From contig CAVEAL010000003.1 in NCBI GenBank assembly GCA_963613665.1, positions 1 through 64,000 on the forward strand: a DNA stretch of 64,000 nt. Direction: 5' to 3'. Positions 56,752 through 64,000 of this stretch are shown here, in pieces. Source of the DNA: F23-B02 sp963613665 (lineage in GTDB: Bacteria; Bacillota; Clostridia; Oscillospirales; Oscillospiraceae). A program made the position numbers and the translations under genes. Below the pieces are notes generated by a model. That model was given only the letters and a program-made list of their open reading frames with translations, searched no databases and was not told the origin of the DNA. Every line of letters starts with the position of its first letter. Positions within the stretch are counted from its first letter, which is position 1.

Positions 56752-57459
56752 GTGTTTATTACCGTTAAATTAAAAAGCATTGCAAAACCGACGGCAGCTT
56801 TCTGTGCCGCAGCCTTATTCGTTCTGGCTGTGCTGTTTGCATTTCCCGACAAAGCAGAAAGCGTTATGGGACCGTACAGCGGATATACGCTTCTTATAGA
56901 TGCCGGTCACGGCGGAGTTGACGGCGGTGCGGTATCCGCAGACGGCGTGAAGGAAAGCGATATAAACCTTGCCATAGCGCTTAAAATGTCAGGCCTGTGT
57001 GAGCTCATGGGTATTGAGCATAGGATGACAAGGAATGCCGATACCGGCTGTCTTAACGCCGAAAGCTACAGTGAGCATGATGATCTTGAAGCCCGCGCTT
57101 CAATGGCAAATGCCATAGATAACTGCGTGCTTATAAGCGTACATCAGAATAAGTACCCAAGCGAGCTTGTCCATGGTGCAGAGGTGATGTATGCCGCAGC
57201 ACAGGGCAGCAGAGAGCTTGGGCTTTTGGTGCAGGATAACATGGTATCGGTAATTGATCCTGAAAACAGGCGCGTTGCGCACGCTGCACCTGATGAGCTG
57301 CTTCTGACCTCAAGCGTTGAATGCCCCGCAATATTGGTCGAATGCGGATTCATGTCAAACCCTCAGGAAGCGGCGCTGCTTGCCGACGGTGATCATCAGA
57401 AGAAGATGGCAATGACGCTTGTCGCGTCGTATATTCAGTTCAGCTGCCGGCAGCTCTAA
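56752..57459 (+). CDS. cwlD: N-acetylmuramoyl-L-alanine amidase CwlD
   Basis: 235 residues. One N-terminal hydrophobic helix (signal anchor, about 15-31), then an Amidase_3 domain: LLIDAGHGGVDGGAVSADGVKESDINLAIALKM (zinc His and Glu), SVHQNKYP (second His), ILVECGFMSNPQEAALL (catalytic Glu). CwlD makes the muramic-delta-lactam needed for cortex lysis at germination. It begins with GTG 56752, immediately after a terminator-like hairpin. Confidence 0.93.
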   Translation: MFITVKLKSIAKPTAAFCAAALFVLAVLFAFPDKAESVMGPYSGYTLLIDAGHGGVDGGAVSADGVKESDINLAIALKMSGLCELMGIEHRMTRNADTGCLNAESYSEHDDLEARASMANAIDNCVLISVHQNKYPSELVHGAEVMYAAAQGSRELGLLVQDNMVSVIDPENRRVAHAAPDELLLTSSVECPAILVECGFMSNPQEAALLADGDHQKKMAMTLVASYIQFSCRQL

Positions 57460-57475
57460 GTATAAGGAGAAAATT

Positions 57476-58840
57476 ATGAAACAAAAGACGGTGTTCTGCT
57501 GCTCGGAATGCGGCAACGAGACCCTTAAATGGAGTGGGAAATGCCTTGCCTGCGGTGCGTGGGACAGTCTTGTAGAGGTAAAAGCCGATGTGAAAGGGAA
57601 GGGCGGCTCTAAAAATGCACCGCGCTCTGCCGCTGTCAAAAAGCCCAAGCTAATATCCGAGCTCGATACAGAGGCGGAGATGCGCTTTTCAACCGGTATC
57701 GGCGAATTTGACAGAGTGCTCGGAGGAGGAGCTGTGCGCGGCTCGCTCGTCCTTGTAGGAGGCGCTCCCGGCATAGGCAAGTCAACTCTGCTGCTTCAGC
57801 TGTGCGGTCTGACCGAAGAGGGACAGAAAATATTATATGTTACCGGCGAGGAGAGCGAGAGGCAGCTTAAAATGCGCGCGCAGCGTCTCGGTGTCGATAA
57901 AGGCGAGATATATGTTCTTGCCGAGACGGGGCTTGCCGAAGTAATAGAAAATGTTGAGGCTCTGTCGCCGGATATAGTTATAATAGACTCGATACAGACT
58001 ATGTTCGACGCTGACATAAGCTCGGCACCGGGCAGCATAAGCCAGGTGCGGGAATGCACGATGTCAATAATGCGTCTGACAAAGGAAAAGGGCTTCACGA
58101 CCTTTGTTATAGGTCACATAAACAAAGAAGGCAGCATAGCCGGCCCCAAGGTTCTTGAGCACATGGTAGACTGCGTCCTGTACTTTGAAGGCGAGCGCAG
58201 CACCTCGTTCAGAATACTCAGAGCGGGTAAAAACCGTTTCGGCTCGACGAATGAGATCGGCGTTTTTGAAATGAATGACAAGGGACTGAAGGAGCTCAAA
58301 AACCCGTCCGAGATACTGCTGTCAGGCCGTCCGGAGAATGCTCCGGGCACATGCGTTACCTGCGTTATCGAAGGCTCAAGACCTATACTTGCTGAAATTC
58401 AGGCACTTATAGCACCGGCAGCATATAATTCCGGGCGGCGCAGCTCGAACGGCATAGACTATAACCGCGCAACGCTCCTGCTTGCAGTGCTCGAAAAGCG
58501 CGGCGGCATGTCGGTTTCCGCGTGCGATGCATATATAAATGTAATAGGCGGCCTTGAGCTTGAAGAACCGGCTGCGGATCTTGCAACACTTCTGGCTATT
58601 GCAAGCAGCTTCAGGGATCTGCCGCTCGGCCGTGATCTTGCCGCCGTAGGTGAGGTCGGTCTCTCGGGAGAGATAAGAAGCGTAAGCAATCTGAACTCAC
58701 GCCTTTCCGAGATATCAAGGCTCGGATTTAAGCGCTGCGTTATACCTGCGCACGTCAAGGACGATATCCGCAGACCGGATGGACTTGAGCTCATCAGCGT
58801 CAAAGATATCCGTGAAGCCGTAAAGGCAACGCTCGGCTGA
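57476..58840 (+). CDS. radA: DNA repair protein RadA
   Basis: 454 residues of RadA length: N-terminal zinc finger (CSECGNETLKWSGKCLACGAW), RecA-like core with Walker A GGAPGIGKST and the RadA-specific KNRFGSTNEIGVF motif, and a C-terminal Lon-like domain (SVSACDAYINVIGGLELEEPAADLA ... GEVGLSGEIRSVSNLNSRL). It helps branch migration in recombinational repair. ATG 57476 follows AAGGAG; the longer frame from 57419 runs through cwlD and is rejected. Confidence 0.96.
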   Translation: MKQKTVFCCSECGNETLKWSGKCLACGAWDSLVEVKADVKGKGGSKNAPRSAAVKKPKLISELDTEAEMRFSTGIGEFDRVLGGGAVRGSLVLVGGAPGIGKSTLLLQLCGLTEEGQKILYVTGEESERQLKMRAQRLGVDKGEIYVLAETGLAEVIENVEALSPDIVIIDSIQTMFDADISSAPGSISQVRECTMSIMRLTKEKGFTTFVIGHINKEGSIAGPKVLEHMVDCVLYFEGERSTSFRILRAGKNRFGSTNEIGVFEMNDKGLKELKNPSEILLSGRPENAPGTCVTCVIEGSRPILAEIQALIAPAAYNSGRRSSNGIDYNRATLLLAVLEKRGGMSVSACDAYINVIGGLELEEPAADLATLLAIASSFRDLPLGRDLAAVGEVGLSGEIRSVSNLNSRLSEISRLGFKRCVIPAHVKDDIRRPDGLELISVKDIREAVKATLG

Positions 58841-58841
58841 T

Positions 58842-59582
58842 ATGATACATTTTGTCGATAAACCGCATCTTCCGCAGGGAAAAGTCCGGCAGCTTATACT
58901 CGGCGAAAAATACAAAAAAGTTCTTAAAAACGCACTTTTAGCGCGAAATATAGCTCCGATTTGGCTTAATGATAACGCGTTTGTGGATGAACGCCTTGCC
59001 GGCCACTGCGATCTGACGGCAGTGCATCTGGGTAAAAACATACTCGCTGTTCAGAAAAACGCAGCGGCTGATTGCGAAACAATTAACAATATAAAGCTTA
59101 TAAGGACGGATGTCCCGAAAAAACCGGAATATCCGTATGATGCCGGACTTAACATATGTATAGTCGGAGATAAACTGATATACAATCCAAAAAGCGCAGA
59201 TGAGCAGACGGTGTCGCACCTTGACTGTACAAGGCTTTGCTGCAAACAGGGATACACAAAATGCTCTGTGTGCGTCGTAGACGAAAACTCAATAATTACG
59301 GCAGACAGAAAAATCGCGGCCATAGCAGCGGCCGCAGGAATGGATGTATTAACGGTCAGCGAAAAACTCGCGGCTCTGGACGGATTTGAGCATGGATTTA
59401 TAGGCGGAGCATCATTTAAAATAAGCGCAAATGAAATGGCATTTACGGGCGTTATAAATGATGCATCGGAAAGATCAAGAATCGAGCGCTTTTTGAATGA
59501 GCGCGGCATATCCGCCGTATACCTTACGCAAATGCCGTTGCTCGATGTCGGCAGTGCAATACCGATAACAGAAGAAGTTTAG
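58842..59582 (+). CDS. DUF6873/GME-fold-like protein
   Basis: 246 residues, starting one base after the radA stop without a ribosome site, so probably translationally coupled. The sequence resembles a family of Oscillospirales proteins thought to have the guanidino-group-modifying enzyme (GME) fold. There are repeated beta-alpha units, several Cys (CTRLCCKQGYTKCSVCVVDENSIITADRK) and a C-terminal GGASFKISANEMAFTG segment. No GME catalytic triad can be assigned with confidence. Function unknown; the tie to radA may be only genomic. Confidence 0.7.
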   Translation: MIHFVDKPHLPQGKVRQLILGEKYKKVLKNALLARNIAPIWLNDNAFVDERLAGHCDLTAVHLGKNILAVQKNAAADCETINNIKLIRTDVPKKPEYPYDAGLNICIVGDKLIYNPKSADEQTVSHLDCTRLCCKQGYTKCSVCVVDENSIITADRKIAAIAAAAGMDVLTVSEKLAALDGFEHGFIGGASFKISANEMAFTGVINDASERSRIERFLNERGISAVYLTQMPLLDVGSAIPITEEV

Positions 59583-59637
59583 CGAAAATGGGTACTAAGC
59601 ATAAGCTGCTGCTTAAGTACCTGTTTTCGCTTTTTCA
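59581..59637 (+). terminator. Terminator after the radA operon
   Basis: AGCGAAAA and TTTTCGCT close an outer stem, with GGTACT.AAGC / GCTTAAGTACC inside, followed by TTTT. Confidence 0.85.
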
Positions 59638-59693
59638 TCTCCCCTAAATTAAACAAAATCTTTATTTTGCTTAATTATTAGTCAATTTGCCGA

Positions 59694-59723
59694 TAGACAT
59701 AATTATGCCTGCCCTGCTATAAT
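59694..59723 (+). promoter_or_regulatory. Promoter of the second xer gene
   Basis: TAGACA at 59694-59699, 18 bases, TATAAT at 59718-59723. Confidence 0.55.
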
Positions 59724-59754
59724 AGTATCAGCAACAATGATTGGAGCGTTTATA

Positions 59755-60756
59755 ATGGATTACAGAAACGAAGCGCCGGAGATAATCAAAAGCTTCCTGA
59801 TCTATCACGAAACCATTAAAGGGCATTCTCCTAAGACCGTTGAGGAATATTATCTTGATCTCAGGACGTTTTTTCGCTACATGAAGATCAGCCGTGGGAT
59901 CGTTCCGAGAGATACCGAGCTTGAGAATATCGGCATAAGCGATATTGATCTTGAATTTGTCAAGTCGATCACCGTTTCCGATGCGTATGAATACCTTGCA
60001 TATCTGTCGCGCGACAGGATAAAAAATCAGCGCAGCCGTGAAGCCGAATACGGCACTATGGCTTCTACGCGCGCGCGCAAGGTGTCCACTCTGCGCAGCT
60101 TTTATAAATACCTGACTGTTAAGGCAAAGCTACTGGATGTTAACCCCTTGCAGGATCTCGATGTGCCGAAGATACCCTGCAAGCTGCCGAGGTACCTCAC
60201 CCTGCAGGAAGCGCAAAACCTCCTCTCCTCTGTTGACGGGAAAAATAAAGAGCGTGATTACTGTATACTATGTATATTCTTAAACTGCGGACTGCGAATT
60301 TCGGAGATCGTCGATCTCAATCTGTCTGATATACGCGTTGATCATATTCGGGTGTTCGGTAAAGGCAGCAAGGAGCGCGTGATCTATATAAACGATGCCT
60401 GCGCGGAAGCGATAAACAACTATCTCGCAGTTAGAAAAGGTATTGCGGCTATTGACAAAAATGCGCTGTTTCTCTCAAACCGACGCACGAGGATGAGCCG
60501 CGAGGCGGTGCACAGTATGGTGAAAAACTCTCTGCGGCGCGCCGGACTGGATGCCGAAAAGTACTCATCACATAAGCTCAGGCATACAGCCGCTACGCTG
60601 ATGCTGCAAAACGGTGTTGACGTTCGCACTCTGCAGGAGCTCTTGGGACACGATAATCTCAACACAACGCAGATATATACCCATGTTGATAATTATGAGC
60701 TCAGGATTGCGGCCGAGGCCAACCCTCTCGCCCACTTTGAGCCGAAAAAAGACTAA
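59755..60756 (+). CDS. Tyrosine recombinase, Xer family (second copy)
   Basis: 333 residues, longer than the first Xer by an insert in the N-terminal domain. N-terminal domain (YHETIKGHSPKTVEEYYLDLRTFF); catalytic Arg in CGLRISEIVDL (about 177), HKLRHTAAT (about 272-276), LGHDNLNTTQIYTHV with the Tyr nucleophile at about 307. ATG 59755 follows TTGGAG. It shares only the active-site pattern with the copy at 45928. No integrase-specific attachment site or mobile cargo is seen, so it is likely a housekeeping recombinase. Confidence 0.9.
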   Translation: MDYRNEAPEIIKSFLIYHETIKGHSPKTVEEYYLDLRTFFRYMKISRGIVPRDTELENIGISDIDLEFVKSITVSDAYEYLAYLSRDRIKNQRSREAEYGTMASTRARKVSTLRSFYKYLTVKAKLLDVNPLQDLDVPKIPCKLPRYLTLQEAQNLLSSVDGKNKERDYCILCIFLNCGLRISEIVDLNLSDIRVDHIRVFGKGSKERVIYINDACAEAINNYLAVRKGIAAIDKNALFLSNRRTRMSREAVHSMVKNSLRRAGLDAEKYSSHKLRHTAATLMLQNGVDVRTLQELLGHDNLNTTQIYTHVDNYELRIAAEANPLAHFEPKKD

Positions 60757-60779
60757 TGGCCGTTTGACCATTAGTCTTT
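60748..60779. terminator. Hairpin between convergent genes
   Basis: 12-bp arms AAAGACTAATGG / CCATTAGTCTTT overlapping the xer stop codon; GATTTTTATT follows. Confidence 0.85.
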
Positions 60780-60784
60780 GATTT

Positions 60785-62425
60785 TTATTCCTCAGCAGTG
60801 TCTTCCTGCTGGACCTCGGATGACGGCAGGCGTACAACGCTCAGCACTCCGAGTATCGAAGCGGAGAAATCAAGCAGCATGACAAACCAGAGCGTTACGC
60901 TGCCTGTGAGTGCGAGTACTACAAGGACGAGTTTTATGAAAGCCGTAAACAGAAGGTTTTCGATCGTGAGCCGTTTGACCTTGTGCGCTGCCGTATATGC
61001 AACCGGCAGGCCGAAGATACCGACGTTGCTCATAAGCATATCCGCACTGTCAAACGTCGAGCCGACCTTGGCGTCGATATCGGCGGCAGTATGGTATTCA
61101 AGAGTCTCCGCACTTATGTACATCAGCTTCTCACCCGGAGCGAGCTGCTCCCTGCATTTTTGAATGATGTCTGATTTTTCGCTGAAATTGCATTCGTAAT
61201 GCAGCTCATCGACATTCAAAGCCTTGGCAAGCTTTTCACTTACGTCTCGCCCATCCTCGGTAACGAGAATGCTCTTTATACCACCCAAAGCCGAAAAATC
61301 TGAAATAACGCTCTCGGCATACGGATTGAGCTTTTCCTTGAGCGTAAGACTTCCGGCATATCTGCCGCCTATAGCGAGATAAAGTACATAGCCGCCTTTG
61401 CGGTCGCTGTTCTGGATGCTTATCCCCTTCGCGTCGAAAAGCTCCAGGGTTCCGAGCATGATATGCTTTCCGCGCAGTATGATCTCCATTCCGCAGCCCG
61501 GAATATCACGAAAATCCGATATATAGGATGTAACGATGTCTCCGCCGTAGGCGCTGACGATGGGAGCGGCAAAGCGCTGCTCGGACTGATACGCGGTATA
61601 TGCAGCGAGCATCAAAAAGCTGGCATTATCCAGTATCGGCGAATTGAGCGACGCAAGCTTTGGCGTACCGTCCGTAAAAACGTCGGCCTTATCGTATATG
61701 ACCGCCGCAAGATTCTCCATGTTCTCAAGCGCGTCCGCGCATTTTACAAAGACACCGTACTCCGCCGAGCGGCTGATGCCCGCGAGCGAGTATACCGGCA
61801 GAGCTGCCAGTGCCGACACCGGAACAGCCGCGGCAATAAGCATACAGCCGCGGCGGATGCTCATAAGATATGTCATATCCGTAATAAGCGGAACGGCGAC
61901 GGCATATATGACGCCTACAATGAAGGCTGCTTTTGAAAACAGCTCAAAATACGGCATATACTTTGCCGCTGCCGAGTTTTCCGCACTTGCGGGACTGCTG
62001 AGAATGCTCCTGAGTCTGAGACTGCCTTCCCTGTCCTCTGGTGAGACTGCGTCGTAAAATCCGCGCTTGGTTTTCCTTATGACAAGCCTCAGACAGCATC
62101 GGCCGAGCTGATATATGCAGAGCATGACGATCGTTTCCGTATAGCAGCCGATGCAGAAGCATACGACGGCACATAGGCAGAGCAGCAGCTGGTCGTTGAG
62201 ATAATCCTTCTTCCCGAGGATCTTCTCAACGGCGGTCAACGCAATGTCCACCCCGCATATGAGAGCGGCAGCAGCAAGCATCAGCATGGCAGCAAAGGCG
62301 GATGCGCTGATCGAATACGCCAGTATCAGAAGCAGAACGGACAGCAGCACCCGAATCACAGTTACCGTCTCCTGCATATAGCCATTGCCTGCGCTGCGTT
62401 TTTTTGATGAACGAGGTTTAACCAT
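60785..62425 (-). CDS. Degenerate P-type (P1B-like) ATPase homologue without catalytic motifs
   Basis: 546 residues with the overall helix pattern of heavy-metal P-type ATPases (hydrophobic helices at about 22-65, 78-118, 165-212 and 490-525). However, the actuator domain between helices 4 and 5 is cut to about 45 residues, with no TGES. The CPC metal site is replaced by AAVPVSA (about 198-204). The phosphorylation motif DKTGT reads DKADV (D245-V249), keeping only the Asp and Lys. The GDGxNDAP hinge is absent; the equivalent region reads VGSTFDSADML. It should not transport by the normal cycle and may have a regulatory or chaperone role. ATG follows GGGAGGTG, so it is expressed from a proper start. 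Confidence 0.85.
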   Translation of the reverse strand: MVKPRSSKKRSAGNGYMQETVTVIRVLLSVLLLILAYSISASAFAAMLMLAAAALICGVDIALTAVEKILGKKDYLNDQLLLCLCAVVCFCIGCYTETIVMLCIYQLGRCCLRLVIRKTKRGFYDAVSPEDREGSLRLRSILSSPASAENSAAAKYMPYFELFSKAAFIVGVIYAVAVPLITDMTYLMSIRRGCMLIAAAVPVSALAALPVYSLAGISRSAEYGVFVKCADALENMENLAAVIYDKADVFTDGTPKLASLNSPILDNASFLMLAAYTAYQSEQRFAAPIVSAYGGDIVTSYISDFRDIPGCGMEIILRGKHIMLGTLELFDAKGISIQNSDRKGGYVLYLAIGGRYAGSLTLKEKLNPYAESVISDFSALGGIKSILVTEDGRDVSEKLAKALNVDELHYECNFSEKSDIIQKCREQLAPGEKLMYISAETLEYHTAADIDAKVGSTFDSADMLMSNVGIFGLPVAYTAAHKVKRLTIENLLFTAFIKLVLVVLALTGSVTLWFVMLLDFSASILGVLSVVRLPSSEVQQEDTAEE

Positions 62426-62463
62426 TGCAGCACCTCCCTGCTGAATTTCAGACCGGTATCGGA

Positions 62464-63399
62464 TTATGCTTTGCCGTCGCAGCCGAGAACATCGGTGATC
62501 TTATGAGCGACCATGTCCTTTATCGCCGCTCTTGCGGGTTTGAGATACTGCCTGGGATCGAAATGATCGGGATGATCGTTAAAATATTTGCGGATGGTAG
62601 CGGTCATGGCAAGGCGCAGGTCGGAGTCGATATTTATCTTGCATACGGCCATGGATGCCGCCTTGCGGAGTTGGTCTTCGGGCACACCGATGGCACCGGG
62701 CATATTGCCGCCGTTTTCGTTTATGAGCTTGACAAACTCCTGCGGGACTGACGACGAGCCGTGCAGGACTATCGGGAAACCGGGCAGACGGCGCTCGACC
62801 TCCTCAAGAATGTCAAATCTGAGCTGAGGCTTCGTGCCGGGCTTGAACTTATATGCACCGTGTGAGGTGCCGATTGCTATCGCCAGCGAGTCGCAGCCTG
62901 TGCGCTCGACAAATTCCTGAACGTCCTCTGGGCGGGTGTACGACGAATCCTCCGCTTTCACCTTTACATCGTCCTCTATTCCGGCGAGCGTGCCAAGCTC
63001 AGCCTCGACGACTACACCGTGATCGTGAGCATATTCAACAACCTGGCGTGTGAGAGCTATGTTATCCTCAAGAGATTTGGAGGATGCGTCTATCATTACG
63101 GAGGTAAAGCCGCCGTCGATGCAGGATTTGCAGAGTTCAAAGCTGTCGCCGTGGTCAAGATGAAGCGCAATAGGCAGACCGGTCTCCTCGACCGCCGCTT
63201 CAACGAGCTTCATAAGATAGGTGTGATTTGCGTATGCGCGCGCGCCCTTGGACACCTGAAGAATGAGAGGAGCCTTGAGGTCGGCTGCGGCTTCTGTGAT
63301 GCCCTGCACGATCTCCATGTTGTTTACGTTGAATGCACCGACGGCATATCCGCCCTTATAGGCTTTTTCAAACATTTCGCTTGTTGTTACGAGTGGCAT
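62464..63399 (-). CDS. fba: Class II fructose-bisphosphate aldolase
   Basis: 311 residues, class II Zn-dependent aldolase of the bacterial FbaA/GatY type: GAFNVNNMEIVQGITEAA at the start, ALHLDHGDSFELCKSCIDGGFTSVMIDASS (catalytic Asp and a zinc His), VEAELGTLAGIED and LAIAIGTSHGAYKF (zinc His), PIVLHGSSSVPQE (another zinc His). It splits fructose-1,6-bisphosphate in glycolysis. ATG follows CAGGAGG. It is divergent from the PPi-type phosphofructokinase that makes its substrate. Confidence 0.95.
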   Translation of the reverse strand: MPLVTTSEMFEKAYKGGYAVGAFNVNNMEIVQGITEAAADLKAPLILQVSKGARAYANHTYLMKLVEAAVEETGLPIALHLDHGDSFELCKSCIDGGFTSVMIDASSKSLEDNIALTRQVVEYAHDHGVVVEAELGTLAGIEDDVKVKAEDSSYTRPEDVQEFVERTGCDSLAIAIGTSHGAYKFKPGTKPQLRFDILEEVERRLPGFPIVLHGSSSVPQEFVKLINENGGNMPGAIGVPEDQLRKAASMAVCKINIDSDLRLAMTATIRKYFNDHPDHFDPRQYLKPARAAIKDMVAHKITDVLGCDGKA

Positions 63400-63455
63400 A
63401 AGTAAGTCCTCCTGTCAAAAATATTGTAAAATTGTACATATTTTTAAAATTCGTA

Positions 63456-63484
63456 TTTATTATAAACCAAAAGCATGTTATAAT
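63456..63484 (+). promoter_or_regulatory. Promoter of pfk
   Basis: TTTATT at 63456-63461, 17 bases, TATAAT at 63479-63484. The -10 of each divergent promoter overlaps the -35 of the other. Confidence 0.6.
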
Positions 63485-63487
63485 CAA
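63459..63487 (-). promoter_or_regulatory. Promoter of fba, lying on top of the divergent pfk promoter
   Basis: On the minus strand TTGATT (63482-63487), 17 bases, TATAAT (63459-63464). Confidence 0.75.
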
Positions 63488-63515
63488 TAATCATTACATA
63501 AATGGAGGCGAAGTT

Positions 63516-64000
63516 TTGGATAATTTTTTTGACACACCTTTGGTTGGTGCCTGTATTTTCGGTCAATCGGGAGGCCCGACGGCAGTCATCAACGCAAGCG
63601 CATACGGCGTGATCAGAACGGCGCTCGACAGCGATGCCATAACAAATGTCTATGGTGCGGCCTACGGAATCCAGGGCGTTCTTAATGATGAGCTCTTTGA
63701 TATGGGTGAGGAAGAGGATTACGAGCTCAAGCTCCTGCTCAACACGCCGTCATCCGAGCTCGGCTCATGCCGGTACAAGATAGCTGACCCCGAGGTCGAT
63801 GACAGCGACTACAAGCGTATTCTCGAGATTTTCAAAAAATACGATGTCAGGTACTTTTTCTATAACGGCGGCAACGACTCCATGGACACCTGCAACAAAA
63901 TCAGCAGCTACATGGAGAAGGTCGGCTATGAATGCCGCGTTATAGGAGTTCCCAAGACTATCGACAACGACCTTTTCGGCACCGATCACTGCCCCGGCTA
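63516..64000 (+). CDS. PPi-type 6-phosphofructokinase, N-terminal part
   Basis: The frame runs off the right edge after about 161 codons. It begins with TTG at 63516, with GGAGG seven bases before it; no ATG in this frame is available. IFGQSGGPTAVINASAYGVI is the phosphofructokinase nucleotide loop. YNGGNDSMDTC (instead of GGDGS) and PKTIDND (Lys instead of Gly after Pro) are the residues that mark PPi- rather than ATP-dependent enzymes. It should phosphorylate fructose-6-phosphate with pyrophosphate, reversibly. Confidence 0.9.
   Translation, partial: MDNFFDTPLVGACIFGQSGGPTAVINASAYGVIRTALDSDAITNVYGAAYGIQGVLNDELFDMGEEEDYELKLLLNTPSSELGSCRYKIADPEVDDSDYKRILEIFKKYDVRYFFYNGGNDSMDTCNKISSYMEKVGYECRVIGVPKTIDNDLFGTDHCPG

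Noticed and set aside
1..64000. tRNA, rRNA or CRISPR arrays
   Set aside because: Looked for cloverleaf-like and regularly spaced repeat patterns by eye and found none; a covariance search could still reveal a small RNA.

Overview
This window comes from a spore-forming, anaerobic, low-GC-type Gram-positive bacterium of the class Clostridia, probably an Oscillospirales/Ruminococcaceae-like gut organism with moderately GC-rich coding DNA and AT-rich intergenic DNA. The evidence is the set of sporulation genes (spoIIE, yabP, yabQ, spoIVA, cwlD and a sigH-like sigma factor), the ferredoxin-linked 2-oxoacid oxidoreductase, a PPi-type phosphofructokinase, ECF transporters and Gram-positive style GGAGG ribosome sites. 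The region is chromosomal and gene-dense. I see no rRNA, tRNA, CRISPR array, insertion sequence or prophage.

Layout. 1-3.8 kb: end of an unknown gene, a small zinc-ribbon membrane protein, and a minus-strand GntR/ABC-ATPase/permease operon. 3.9-9.7 kb: an rRNA-methyltransferase-like gene, the housekeeping ECF module ecfA1-ecfA2-ecfT, truA, a lipoprotein and a CvpA-like protein. 9.8-14.7 kb: a ClpC-like unfoldase with an N-terminal zinc ribbon, a threonine-aldolase-like enzyme, a macrodomain protein, a rhomboid protease and a DUF523 protein. 14.7-16.2 kb: yabP-yabQ-divIC-S1 protein. 16.2-17.1 kb: a mostly empty stretch holding a 27-residue membrane microprotein. 17.1-22.2 kb: an rluD-like gene and potABCD. 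22.2-29.2 kb: a cobalamin-riboswitch operon (surface beta-propeller/SLH protein, DUF4430 lipoprotein and a complete dedicated ECF transporter). 29.4-32.9 kb: a P-loop NTPase with a four-subunit 2-oxoacid:ferredoxin oxidoreductase. 33-38 kb: spoIIE and a copper-type P1B ATPase. 38-42 kb: PadR regulator pair, DUF3048 lipoprotein, YwlG-like protein, dapA. 42-45 kb: queA-tgt-yajC and a TIGR04086-like protein. 45-50.9 kb: membrane protein, xerD-like recombinase, an ATP-grasp/leucine-rich-repeat fusion, ruvC-ruvA-ruvB. 51-60.8 kb: sigH-like factor, small zinc protein, DUF1858 protein, trmK, Nif3-like protein, spoIVA, aminotransferase, cwlD, radA, GME-fold-like protein, second Xer recombinase. 60.8-64 kb: a catalytically degenerate P-type ATPase homologue, fba, and the start of a PPi-type pfk.

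The most interesting system is the 22.2-29.2 kb operon. A cobalamin riboswitch is followed by a strongly initiated 13-codon ORF, then a secreted PQQ-propeller/SLH protein, a lipoprotein with a transcobalamin-like DUF4430 domain, EcfT, a fused double ATPase and an S-component. Together they read as a Gram-positive cell-surface capture and import route for cobalamin or a corrinoid. A second theme is compact regulation: several sporulation genes have sigma-E-like promoters and Shine-Dalgarno sequences built into the terminator hairpin of the gene before them. A third is a P1B-ATPase homologue that has lost its actuator domain, metal-site and phosphorylation motifs. All calls come from reading the sequence; no database search was run.
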